NCBI GenBank assembly: GCA_036824005.1
Contig: DAITBA010000005.1
Span: forward strand, 1 to 64,000
DNA length: 64,000 nucleotides
Direction: 5' to 3'
Source of the DNA: DAITBA01 sp036824005
GTDB taxonomy: Bacteria; Pseudomonadota; Gammaproteobacteria; Burkholderiales; Rhodocyclaceae
Shown: piece by piece, positions 1 through 9,978 of the stretch
Numbering within the stretch: the stretch's first letter is position 1
How the letters are laid out: each line of letters opens with the position of its first letter
Program-made: the position numbers and the translations under genes
The notes under the pieces: generated by a model
Told to the model about the DNA's origin: nothing
Databases searched by the model: none
Seen by the model: only the letters and a program-made list of their open reading frames with translations

Positions 1-48
1 AACGCGGCCGCGGCAGTGGGGTGCTTCACCACCGCGTCAGCGGTTTAG

Positions 49-3000
49 TTCAACGGCACGTTCGTCTACACGCCGAACGCGGGCTACTCCGGCACGGATA
101 GCTTCGTCTACAAGGCAAGCGACGGCGTACTGGAATCCGCGCCGGCGCTCGTCAACCTTACGGTCACGTCACATGGGATCACGGTAACGTCAACCGGTGC
201 CACCACGACCGAGGCGGGTGGGACGATCCAAGTCGCGGTCGTCCTGGACTCACAGCCGACGGCTAACGTGACGATCAGCGTTGCCTCGAGCGATAGCAGC
301 GAAGGCAGCGCGTCCGTCGGCAGCCTGGTCTTCACCTCCGCCAACTGGAACACGCCACAGATCGTTACCGTCACCGGCGTCAACGACTCGGTCGATGACA
401 GTAACATTGCCTACGCGCTGGTGCTGGGCACGGCGGTCAGCGCTGACGCCAGTTATTCGGGGCTCGACGCCACCGATGTGGGCCTCGTCAACACAGACGA
501 CGATCTCTACAGCACAGTAACCGTTGACACGAACAGCGACGTGCTCGACGGCGACACGCTGACAATCGAAACGTTGCTCGCCAACAAGGGGGCCGATGGC
601 AAGATCTCTCTGCGCGAGGCCATCCTCGCCGCGAACAACTCCGAGAACTCGGCGGGCGGAGTCGACCGCATCCACTTCAACATCAGCGGTGCGGGGACAC
701 ACACGATTCACCTTTCGAGCGCGCTGCCCACGATCACGGACCCGGTCGTCATCGACGGCTATACGCAGCCCGGGGCCTCGGCCAACACGCTGGCGATGGG
801 CACCGACGCAGTTCTGCGCATCGTTCTGGACGGCATCAACGCCGGGGAATCGACGCCGGGCTTGGCGATTACCGCGGGCGGCACCACCGTGCGGGGACTG
901 GTCATCAACAACTTCACCTGGGCCGGTGTTCATCTGGACGGCGGCGACGGCAACACCATCGCCGGGAACTACATCGGCACCGATGCCAGCGGAACAATCG
1001 CGACGCCGAATGGCCGTGGCACAGGATATGACGGAATTCTGATCGGTTACACGGCAGCGTCGTCGAACAACACCATCGGCGGCAGCACGCCCGGCGATCG
1101 GAACGTCATTTCCGGGAACAGCGGCGGCGGCATATGGATGGCTTCGTCGAACGGCGGGAACCTCATCCGCGGTAACTACATCGGTGTCGACGCCACCGGC
1201 AATACGGGCATGGGCAACGGCCAGCACGGCATCATCCTGTCCGGCGCGGCGAACTCGGTCATCAACAACGTCATCAGCGGCAACGGCCAGAGCAACTACT
1301 ACGGCCTCTATCTTCCGAGCGGCGCCGACGGCACCACGGTGCAGGGAAACCTCATCGGCGTCGGCGCCGACGGCACGACGGCGATCCCCAACTCGCAGCA
1401 CAACGTCTACATCAGCTCCGACGACAACATCATTGGCGGGACAGCGGCAGGCCAGGGGAACACCATTGCCAATAGTACGGGTAAGGGAATCGTCGTTACC
1501 AATGGCGCGACCGGCAACGCCATCCTCGGCAACTCGATGTACGCGAACTCCGGGGTCGGCATCGACCTGCGCAACAACGGTGTGACAGTCAACGACGGCG
1601 CCAAGAACGCGGCACGCGCCAACTATGACATGGACTTTCCCCTTCTGACGTCAGCCTCGCTGTCGGGAACGACGCTCACCGTCGCCGGATTCGTCGGCGC
1701 CGCCCCCAACCAGGCGACGTTCGCAAGTGCGCGGCTGGAGGTCTTCAAATCGGATGGCGACACCACCGGGTACGGAGAGGGACGGATCTATCTCGGCTTC
1801 CTCACCAGCGATGCCAGCGGAAACTTCAGCGGAACCCTGGACGTCACCGGCAAGGGGCTGAGCGCGGGCGACAAGCTCACGGCGACGGCCACGGACGCCA
1901 GCAACAACACCTCGGAGTTCAGTCTGAACATCGTGGTGAACAACAGCGCCCCGGTGCTGGCTGGTGCCAACAACCTGAGCGCGATCACTGAGAATCCGAC
2001 TAGCAACCCGGGCACGCTCGTTTCCAACCTGATCGCAGGCCAAGTCAACGACGCCGACCCGGGTGCGTCGGTAGGTATCGCGGTGGTCGCGGCCGACAAC
2101 ACCAACGGCGTCTGGCAGTACTCGACTAACGGAGGGTCCAACTGGACTAACTTTGGCACACCCTCGGCGACAAGCTCGCGGCTCCTGGCGGCGAACGCCA
2201 GCACCTACGTACGCTTCGTTCCCAATGCGGGCTGGAGCGGAACCGTGGCTAACGGCATCACCTTCCGCGCCTGGGATCAAACGGAGGGCAGTGCGGGCAG
2301 CGCGATCAACACGAACGCCAACGGCGCAAACACAGCGTTCAGCGCTGCATCGGCCGGTGCAAGCATCACGGTCAATTCCGCCAACGACGCACCGGTTCTT
2401 GACTCGACGAGGAGCCCGGCACTGACGTCGATCAGCGAGGACGCTGCTGCGCCCTCGGGTGCTGTGGGCACTCTGGTTTCGGCGCTGGTGGATTTCGCCT
2501 CACCCTCAGGTCAGGTCGACAACGTCACCGATGCGGACAATGGCGCGTTGCTCGGCATTGCGGTCACGGCGGCCGACACGACCAACGGCGGCTGGTGGTA
2601 CTCGACCGACGGTGGAACCAACTGGAATGCACTGGGCGTGGTCGCCAACAACAATGCTCGTCTGCTCGCGGCCGACGCCAACACGCGCCTGTACTTCCAA
2701 CCCAACGCCAACTACAACGGCACGCTGTCGAGCGCCATCACCTTCCGCGCCTGGGACCAGACGAGCGGGAGCAACGGCGGACTGGCCGACCCCACCACGA
2801 ATGGCGGTACCACCGCCTTCTCAACGTCCACCGACACGGCATCTCTCGTCGTGAGCGCGGTCAATGACCCGCCGGTTAACACGCTTACCGGTGCTGGTGC
2901 CGTGATTTCTGAAGACACGGCCACGCAGTTGGTGGGCGTGATCTCTATCGCAGATGTGGATGGCGGCTCCGGAAGTTTCACGGTCACGCTCTCGGTGAAC

Positions 3001-6000
3001 ACGGCCGCCGGTACCTTCTCTGCCAATACTGCGGCTGGCGTGACCGTCAGCGGCTCCGGCACCGACACCCTAGTACTCTCGGGTACCCTTGCAAGCATCA
3101 ATGCCTATCTCGCCTCGGTGAACACGGCGCCGTTCTTTACGCCGACCGCTGATTACAACGGCACGGTAACGGTCACTCTCGTGACCAACGACAACGGCAA
3201 CACGGGCAGCGGCGGCGCCCAGAGCGATAGCGACACGGTCAGTGGCACGATCTCCGCCGTTGCCGACATCGCGGACGACAGCATTACCACGAACGAGGAT
3301 ACGCCGGTCACGTTCGCGCCGCTGAGCAACGACACGTTCGAGAATGCCGGGCGAACCATCACGCACGTCGATGGCACGGCGATATCCTCCGGCGGCTCGG
3401 TGGCCGTGACCGGTGGCACCGTGACGCTCAATGCCGGTGGCACGTTGAGCTTTGTCCCGACCGCGGACTACAACGGTGCTCCGAGCTTCACCTACACGGT
3501 CACCTCCGGCGGCGCAACGGAAACGGCAACCGTCAGTGTCACCGTGAATGCCGCTAACGATCCGCCAACGGCCACGATCGTCCCGGCCAGCTACAGCGCC
3601 ACCGAGCAAACGCCGCTGACGCTGCACGGCACGGGGCTGAGCATTGGCGATGTCGATGCCGGGGCAAGCACCGTGCAGGCGATCATCTCGGTGGTCAGCG
3701 GCACGCTGTCGGCCGCTGCGGGCACGACGGGCGTCACGGTGAGCGGTTCGGGCACCAGCACCGTTACGCTCTCCGGCACGCTGACCCAGATCAACCACCT
3801 GCTGGCAGGCAGTGGCGGTGCCACGCTCACCTACACCATCGACAGCGACGCGCCGCCGGCTTCCGACACCTTGACGCTCGCCGTCAGCGATCTGGGCAAC
3901 AGCGGCAGTGGCGGCGCCAAGACCGCCTCCGACACTGCCACCCTCAACATCACTGCGACGAACGACGCACCGTCCGGTACGACCGCCAGCCTGTTCGCCG
4001 CAATCAACGAGGACGACTTCAACAGTGCCGGCAAATTGGTCTCGGACTTCACCGCCGACACGAGCGACCCGGATGCGGGTGCACTGAAGGGCATCTACGT
4101 TCATTCAGCCAACAGCACCAACGGCCAGTGGCAGTACACCCTGGACGGCAGCAACTGGGTGAACTTCGGCGCCGTATCCGCCAACAATGCCCTGCTGTTG
4201 CCGTCCGACGTCCTGACGCGCGTGCGCTTCGTTCCCAACGCAGACTACAACGGCACGGTCTTCCCGTTCGCCTTTGGCGCCTGGGACCAGACCAGCGGCG
4301 TCGCGGGTGGCTACGCCGATGTCACGGTCACGGGGGGCAGCACGGCCTTCGGCGCCACCGGCACCGCCGTGAGCATCACCGTCAACCCGACGAACGACCC
4401 CCCCATCGCCGCCCATGACCGGCTGGCCTTGGACTTCGATGGTGTTGACGACCATGTTTCGGTGCCGCACAGCGCCTCACTGGCGATGGGTGCGACCATG
4501 ACCATGGAGGCATGGGTCAATCCGGACGTCTCGGGCAACTCGGTGCAGATGATCCTCAACAAGGAAGGCGAGTACGAGATGGCGATCCTCGCCGATGGCT
4601 CGCTCAACTTCGCCTTCGCCGAGGGAGGTACCTGGTCGTGGCACGACACGGGTGTGGACATCGCCGACCATACTTGGACCCATGTCGCGATCACCTACAA
4701 CGCCGGCACGGTGACCACGTACATCAACGGCACTGAAGTCAACAGTCAGGTCATGGCCACCTCGACCATCGGCGACGTCTATCCCGCCATGAACGAACTG
4801 CGTATCGGCGGACGCACCAACAACCCGGCGGGCCAGTACTTCGACGGGCGCATCGCCGACGTGCGGGTGTGGAACGTCGTGCGCAACCAGGCTGAGATCG
4901 CCGGCGCCATGAACGCCACGTTGAGCGGCACGGAGGCCGGGCTGGCCGGAAACTGGGCGCTGGACGACAACAGCGGCGCCACCGCGGCGGACAGAACGGC
5001 CAACGCCAATGACGGCACCTTGCGCAACGGCGCGGCCTGGACCGGCTATCGCGTCAACGAAGACAGCGTACTCAACGTAGCCGGTCCCGGAGTGCTGGCG
5101 AACGACTATGATGCCGACGGCAACTCCCTTACCGCGGTCCTGGTTTCGGGGCCGTCGCACGGCAGCCTGACGCTCAACGCCGACGGCAGCTTCACCTATA
5201 CCCCCACCGCCGACTGGCATGGTACGGACAGCTTCAGCTATCGCGCCAACGACGGCACGACCAACAGCAACGTCGCCACCGTTACCCTGGTGGTCGACCC
5301 GCAGAACGACCAGCCCACGACGACGCCCGTGACGCTGGCATCGATCGCCGAGGACAGCGGTCCGAGACTCATTACCCAGGCGCAACTGCTAGCCAATGCC
5401 AACGACATCGACGGCGACGGACTGAGCGCAACCGGTCTGTCACTCAGTAGTGGCAACGGCAGTCTGATCGACAACGGCAACGGTACCTGGACCTATACTC
5501 CGGCCGCCAATGACGATTCGTCCGTCGCCTTTACCTACACGATCACGGACGGCAGTCTGACGGCGGTGGGTTCGGCCACGCTGGATATCACGCCGCTGAA
5601 CGATGCGCCGGAGATCACGCCGTTCGCGCCGGACGTGACGTTCGTGGAAGGTGGCATGCCCCAGTTGATCGACCCGACGGGCACGGTTGCCGATGTCGAC
5701 TCTGCGGACTTCGACGGTGGGGTCCTGACCATTAGCATCACGCAGAACGCGAGCGCGCACGATCGGCTCACCGTCGGAAACTTCGGGAGCGCCCCTGGCC
5801 AGGTCGGCGTTTCGGGCAGCGACGTGACCTATGGCGGTACGATCGTCGGCAGCTTCGCGGGCGGTACCAGTGGTTCTGATCCGTTGCTCGTCACTTTCAA
5901 TGCCAACGCCACACTGGCTGCGGTGCAGGAGGTGCGGGCGTGCATACAATTCGCCAACGTCAGCAGCAACCCTTCGACGCTCACGCGGCAGGTCACCTTT

Positions 6001-9000
6001 GAATTGACCGACGGCGACGGCGGCACCGCGGTCCCGAAGACCAAACTCGTGTACGTGCAGGCAACGAACAACCCGCCGGTGATCACCAGCGGTGGTGGAG
6101 GAGCCGCCGCCGCCGTGAGCGTGGCCGAGAACGCCACTGCGGTGACGACGGTCACGAGCAGCGATGTGGATGGCGGGGTGGCAAGCTACAGCATCATTGG
6201 CGGTGCCGATGCGGGGCTGTTCTCGATCGATGCGAGCACTGGGGCGCTGCGCTTCGATGCGGCGCCGAACTTCGAAGCCCCGGCCGATGTGGGGGCCGAC
6301 AACGTCTATGACGTGACGGTGCAAGTCAGCGACGGCGCCGGTGGCACCGACACGCAGGCCATCGCCGTGACGGTGACCAACGTCAATGAAGGCGCAGTAG
6401 GCGCGATCAGTGACGCGAACGCCGCCGCCAACAGCGTGGCGGAGAACGCCGCCGCCGGCACGCTGGTCGGGGTAACTGCAGTCGCGAGCGATCCGGACAG
6501 CACCGACACGGTGAGCTACAGCCTGGATGATTCCGCCGGTGGCCGCTTCGCGATCGATGCCAATACTGGTGTCGTCACGGTTGCCGATGGCAGTCTGCTC
6601 AATCGCGAGGCCGCGGCGAACCACACGATCACGGTGCGCGCCACGAGCAGCGACGGATCCTTCAGCACGGCGAACTTCAGCCTCAACGTGACCGACGTCG
6701 ATGAGTTCGATGTCGGGGCGCTGGGCGACAGCAATGCCACGGCGAACAGCGTCGCCGAGAACGCCGCCAACGGCACGCTGGTCGGCATTACTGCTGCGGC
6801 CAGCGATGCCGATGCCACGAACAACACCGTCACCTACACGCTGACCGATGATGCCGGCGGACGCTTCGCCATCGATGCTAACACCGGTGTGGTCACCGTG
6901 GCCGATGGCAGCCTGCTCAACCGCGAGGCCGCGGCCTCGCATACCATCACGGTGCAGGCTACCTCCGCCGATGGCTCCGGCTCGACGCAGAGCTTCAGCA
7001 TCAATGTCACTGACGTTGATGAGTCCGACGTCACGATTCCGGTGGATGCAGACGTCACGGCAAACGCCGTGAATGAGAATGTTGCTATCGGCACGACGGT
7101 CGGCGTCACCGCCTTTGCGTTCGACGCCGACGCGACTGCCAATGCCGTGACATACAGCCTGAGCAGCAATCCCGGCGGGTTATTCGCCATCGACGGGAAT
7201 ACGGGTGTGCTCACCACTGCCGTGGCGCTCGACCGCGAGGCGATCGGCGCGAACGTGGTTGTCGAGGTCACTGCAACGAGTGCCGACGGCTCCAGCGCGG
7301 TTCAGAGCTTCACGGTCGGCATCAACGATGTGGACGAGTTCGATGTCACGGTGATCGGCGATAGCGACCCTGGGGCAAACAGCGCGGCGGAAAACGCCGC
7401 CAACGGAACCACTGTGGGCCTCACCGTATTGGCATCTGATGCCGATGCCACGAACAACATCGTTACCTACGCGCTGACGGACGATGCCGGCGGCCGGTTC
7501 GCCATCGATGCCAACTCGGGTGTCGTCACGGTTGCCGACGGCTCGCTGCTCGACCGGGAGGCCGCCGCGAGCCACACCATCACGGTGCGGGCAAGCTCCA
7601 GCGACGGGTCATCCAGTACCGCGAGCTTCACCATCAACCTGACCGATGTCGATGAGTTCGATGTCGGGGCGATCGCGGATGCGAATGCCGGCACCAACTC
7701 GGTGGCGGAGAATGCCGCCAACGGCACCCTCGTGGGCGTCACCGCGTTGGCCGCCGACGCCGATGCCACCAACAACACCGTCACCTATGCGCTGAGCAAT
7801 GATGCCGGCGGGCGCTTCGCGATCGATGCCAACTCGGGTGTGGTCACCGTGGCCGATGGCTCGCTGCTCGATCGCGAGGCTGCCGCCTCGCATACGATCA
7901 CCGTGCTGGCTACCTCGGCCGATGGTTCCACCTCGATCCAGAGCTTCACCATCAGCCTGACCGATATCGATGAGTTCGATGTCGCGGCGATCTCGGATGC
8001 GAATGCCGGTGACAACTCGGTGGCGGAGAATGCTGCCAACGGCACGCTGGTCGGCATTACTGCTTCGGCCAGCGATGCCGATGCCACGAACAACACCGTC
8101 ACCTACACGCTCACCGATGATGCCGGCGGGCGCTTCGCGATCGACGCCACGACCGGTGTGGTGACAGTGGCCAATGGCACGCTGCTTGATCGCGAGGCCG
8201 CCGCCTCGCACAACATAACAGTGCTGGCGGCTTCCAGTGACGGCTCCTCCAGCTCTGCCAGTTTTGCCATCAATGTGACCGGGGTTAACGACAACGCGCC
8301 GGTAATCGCGAGCGATGGCGGCGGGGCTACCGCGTCGGTCAGTGTGGCTGAAAACTCAACAGGTGTGACGACGGTCAGTGCCACGGATACTGACCTGCCG
8401 GCGCAGACGCTGAGCTACGCGATCGTCGGCGGGGCCGATGCTGGGCTGTTCAGTATCGACGCAGCGTCGGGGGCGCTCAGTTTCAATGCGGCGCCGAACT
8501 TCGAGGCGCCGGGCGACGCCGGGGGCGACAACGTCTATGACGTGACGGTGCAGGCGAGCGACGGCGCCGGCGGCACGGATACCCAAGCGATTGCCGTGAC
8601 GGTGACCAATGTCAATGAGATGCCCGTCGGCAGCAACGGCACGGTTACCACCAATGAGGATACTGGTTACCGCTTCGTGGCGGCTGACTTCGGATTCGCC
8701 GACGTGGATGGCGGCGATAGCCTGAGCGCGGTGCGCGTGGAAAGCCTTCCCGGCGCTGGTCGCCTGACTTTGAGCGGATCGCCTGTCATCGCGGGACAGG
8801 TGATCAGCACGGCGGAGCTTGGCGATCTTGTCTTTGACCCGGCTCCCGATGCCAACGGTGTCGGCTATGCAAGCTTCGATGTCTCGGTGCGCGATCAGGC
8901 CGGCGCATTTGCTGCGGCGCCCAGCGCAATTACGGTCGATGTCGCCTCGGTGGACGATGGGCCCGTGATGCGCAATGCCGTGCTGAGTCTTCACCCCGGC

Positions 9001-9978
9001 CAGCGCATCGTTCTGAGTGAAGCGAATCTCGGCGCGTCGGACGTGGACAGCCCGCTTGCCACGCTGGTCTATGCCGTGAGCAACGTGCAGAACGGTCACT
9101 TCGAGAGATTGTCGAGTCCCGGCATCGCGGTGACGCGCTTCGGTCATCCGGAACTGATGCAGGGCATGATGCAATTTGTTCACACCACCGGGGCCCCGGC
9201 GCCCTCGTTCGAAATCCGGGTCACCGACGGCAGCACCGACAGTGCACCGTTGATGGCACGGGTAAGCCTTGTCGTCGATGTTGCGCCCGAGGTGGTGGCG
9301 CCTGGTGGCGGCGGGGGCAGTGGTGGCAGTAACGAAAGTGGTGCGGGCAGTGGAAGTGGTGGCATTGCCGGCGGTGCAGCGCTGCCAACATCTGGTGCGT
9401 CGGCCGCGAAGAGTGTGGCATCCTCGCCGACGCCCGGCGTGCGCATCGAGCTACTGCTTTACCAGGAGGCACGGTCCGCAGCCGTGAGGGACGGTACCAC
9501 GATCGCCCCGGTGTTTGAGGCGGCGCCGCTCGCACTTCGCCCCGTGGTCTATGGAGTGTCCGAGGCGGCTCGCAACGTCATTCGGCTCGACGTGCATCAG
9601 GACGAAGAACGCGGCGACTACGTCGTCACCGTGTTGCCTGCGCAGACCGCCGCCGTGATGCACTTCGAGCCGGGCGCTGCCATAGCGGAGGCTGCGCAGG
9701 AGGAGGACGCGCCGGTCGAGGCTGTAGTGGATCAAATGCGCCTTGTCGGCATGACCATGTCTGCCGGCATGGTCTGGTGGGCGGCGCGGGTCAGCGGCCT
9801 CATGGCAAGTGTGCTGGCGACGAGTCCTGCGTGGCGGCAGATCGACCTGCTGCCTATTCTCGGTCGCCCCGAGGGGGAAAACGAAGAGGAGACCGGTGGC
9901 CGCATGGCCGAGACCGGTGCCGCTTTGCAGGCCGAGGTCGAGGCGATGTTCGCCGAACCCGGGGGAGACTACACATGA
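49..9978 (+). CDS. Giant repeat adhesin, 5' end missing or broken
   Basis: Very large extracellular adhesin-like protein of more than 3200 residues, open on the left. The first ATG (268) lies inside a Calx-beta-like domain, and codons 49-267 already encode typical domain sequence (VYTPNAGYSGTDSFVY), so 268 is not the true start. An in-frame TAG at 46-48 ends the open frame. Order by nucleotide: Calx-beta-like to about 500; a KISLREAILAAN segment (about 600) and a right-handed beta-helix (about 830-1640); VCBS/cadherin-like domains; a LamG/concanavalin-like domain (about 4420-5040); another VCBS domain; six tandem cadherin-like units of about 318 bp (6385-8287) between two related cadherin units; a CSPG-like repeat (about 8970-9260); a Gly/Ser linker (9295-9375); and a C-terminal hydrophobic segment (about 9745-9830). 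The domains suit surface adhesion, but the ligand is unknown. The stop overlaps the next ATG. Confidence 0.85.
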   Translation, partial: FNGTFVYTPNAGYSGTDSFVYKASDGVLESAPALVNLTVTSHGITVTSTGATTTEAGGTIQVAVVLDSQPTANVTISVASSDSSEGSASVGSLVFTSANWNTPQIVTVTGVNDSVDDSNIAYALVLGTAVSADASYSGLDATDVGLVNTDDDLYSTVTVDTNSDVLDGDTLTIETLLANKGADGKISLREAILAANNSENSAGGVDRIHFNISGAGTHTIHLSSALPTITDPVVIDGYTQPGASANTLAMGTDAVLRIVLDGINAGESTPGLAITAGGTTVRGLVINNFTWAGVHLDGGDGNTIAGNYIGTDASGTIATPNGRGTGYDGILIGYTAASSNNTIGGSTPGDRNVISGNSGGGIWMASSNGGNLIRGNYIGVDATGNTGMGNGQHGIILSGAANSVINNVISGNGQSNYYGLYLPSGADGTTVQGNLIGVGADGTTAIPNSQHNVYISSDDNIIGGTAAGQGNTIANSTGKGIVVTNGATGNAILGNSMYANSGVGIDLRNNGVTVNDGAKNAARANYDMDFPLLTSASLSGTTLTVAGFVGAAPNQATFASARLEVFKSDGDTTGYGEGRIYLGFLTSDASGNFSGTLDVTGKGLSAGDKLTATATDASNNTSEFSLNIVVNNSAPVLAGANNLSAITENPTSNPGTLVSNLIAGQVNDADPGASVGIAVVAADNTNGVWQYSTNGGSNWTNFGTPSATSSRLLAANASTYVRFVPNAGWSGTVANGITFRAWDQTEGSAGSAINTNANGANTAFSAASAGASITVNSANDAPVLDSTRSPALTSISEDAAAPSGAVGTLVSALVDFASPSGQVDNVTDADNGALLGIAVTAADTTNGGWWYSTDGGTNWNALGVVANNNARLLAADANTRLYFQPNANYNGTLSSAITFRAWDQTSGSNGGLADPTTNGGTTAFSTSTDTASLVVSAVNDPPVNTLTGAGAVISEDTATQLVGVISIADVDGGSGSFTVTLSVNTAAGTFSANTAAGVTVSGSGTDTLVLSGTLASINAYLASVNTAPFFTPTADYNGTVTVTLVTNDNGNTGSGGAQSDSDTVSGTISAVADIADDSITTNEDTPVTFAPLSNDTFENAGRTITHVDGTAISSGGSVAVTGGTVTLNAGGTLSFVPTADYNGAPSFTYTVTSGGATETATVSVTVNAANDPPTATIVPASYSATEQTPLTLHGTGLSIGDVDAGASTVQAIISVVSGTLSAAAGTTGVTVSGSGTSTVTLSGTLTQINHLLAGSGGATLTYTIDSDAPPASDTLTLAVSDLGNSGSGGAKTASDTATLNITATNDAPSGTTASLFAAINEDDFNSAGKLVSDFTADTSDPDAGALKGIYVHSANSTNGQWQYTLDGSNWVNFGAVSANNALLLPSDVLTRVRFVPNADYNGTVFPFAFGAWDQTSGVAGGYADVTVTGGSTAFGATGTAVSITVNPTNDPPIAAHDRLALDFDGVDDHVSVPHSASLAMGATMTMEAWVNPDVSGNSVQMILNKEGEYEMAILADGSLNFAFAEGGTWSWHDTGVDIADHTWTHVAITYNAGTVTTYINGTEVNSQVMATSTIGDVYPAMNELRIGGRTNNPAGQYFDGRIADVRVWNVVRNQAEIAGAMNATLSGTEAGLAGNWALDDNSGATAADRTANANDGTLRNGAAWTGYRVNEDSVLNVAGPGVLANDYDADGNSLTAVLVSGPSHGSLTLNADGSFTYTPTADWHGTDSFSYRANDGTTNSNVATVTLVVDPQNDQPTTTPVTLASIAEDSGPRLITQAQLLANANDIDGDGLSATGLSLSSGNGSLIDNGNGTWTYTPAANDDSSVAFTYTITDGSLTAVGSATLDITPLNDAPEITPFAPDVTFVEGGMPQLIDPTGTVADVDSADFDGGVLTISITQNASAHDRLTVGNFGSAPGQVGVSGSDVTYGGTIVGSFAGGTSGSDPLLVTFNANATLAAVQEVRACIQFANVSSNPSTLTRQVTFELTDGDGGTAVPKTKLVYVQATNNPPVITSGGGGAAAAVSVAENATAVTTVTSSDVDGGVASYSIIGGADAGLFSIDASTGALRFDAAPNFEAPADVGADNVYDVTVQVSDGAGGTDTQAIAVTVTNVNEGAVGAISDANAAANSVAENAAAGTLVGVTAVASDPDSTDTVSYSLDDSAGGRFAIDANTGVVTVADGSLLNREAAANHTITVRATSSDGSFSTANFSLNVTDVDEFDVGALGDSNATANSVAENAANGTLVGITAAASDADATNNTVTYTLTDDAGGRFAIDANTGVVTVADGSLLNREAAASHTITVQATSADGSGSTQSFSINVTDVDESDVTIPVDADVTANAVNENVAIGTTVGVTAFAFDADATANAVTYSLSSNPGGLFAIDGNTGVLTTAVALDREAIGANVVVEVTATSADGSSAVQSFTVGINDVDEFDVTVIGDSDPGANSAAENAANGTTVGLTVLASDADATNNIVTYALTDDAGGRFAIDANSGVVTVADGSLLDREAAASHTITVRASSSDGSSSTASFTINLTDVDEFDVGAIADANAGTNSVAENAANGTLVGVTALAADADATNNTVTYALSNDAGGRFAIDANSGVVTVADGSLLDREAAASHTITVLATSADGSTSIQSFTISLTDIDEFDVAAISDANAGDNSVAENAANGTLVGITASASDADATNNTVTYTLTDDAGGRFAIDATTGVVTVANGTLLDREAAASHNITVLAASSDGSSSSASFAINVTGVNDNAPVIASDGGGATASVSVAENSTGVTTVSATDTDLPAQTLSYAIVGGADAGLFSIDAASGALSFNAAPNFEAPGDAGGDNVYDVTVQASDGAGGTDTQAIAVTVTNVNEMPVGSNGTVTTNEDTGYRFVAADFGFADVDGGDSLSAVRVESLPGAGRLTLSGSPVIAGQVISTAELGDLVFDPAPDANGVGYASFDVSVRDQAGAFAAAPSAITVDVASVDDGPVMRNAVLSLHPGQRIVLSEANLGASDVDSPLATLVYAVSNVQNGHFERLSSPGIAVTRFGHPELMQGMMQFVHTTGAPAPSFEIRVTDGSTDSAPLMARVSLVVDVAPEVVAPGGGGGSGGSNESGAGSGSGGIAGGAALPTSGASAAKSVASSPTPGVRIELLLYQEARSAAVRDGTTIAPVFEAAPLALRPVVYGVSEAARNVIRLDVHQDEERGDYVVTVLPAQTAAVMHFEPGAAIAEAAQEEDAPVEAVVDQMRLVGMTMSAGMVWWAARVSGLMASVLATSPAWRQIDLLPILGRPEGENEEETGGRMAETGAALQAEVEAMFAEPGGDYT
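6385..8287 (+). repeat. Six tandem ~318-bp cadherin-like coding repeats
   Basis: Units begin near 6385, 6700, 7018, 7333, 7651 and 7969. Each encodes about 105-106 residues with the shared core NSVAENAANGTLVG, then GGRFAIDANTGVVTVADGS and a closing DVDEFDV. Units 2, 4, 5 and 6 are the closest to each other; unit 3 (about 7018-7333) is the most diverged. Such coding repeats can expand or contract by recombination and may be collapsed in short-read assemblies. Confidence 0.9.

Noticed and set aside
268..270. ATG at 268 as true start of the giant adhesin
   Set aside because: It lies in the middle of a Calx-beta-like domain, has no signal peptide after it, and the frame upstream to 49 also encodes domain sequence.
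6385..8287. Tandem repeats as a CRISPR array or non-coding satellite
   Set aside because: The repeats are about 318 bp, stay in one reading frame and encode cadherin-like domains.
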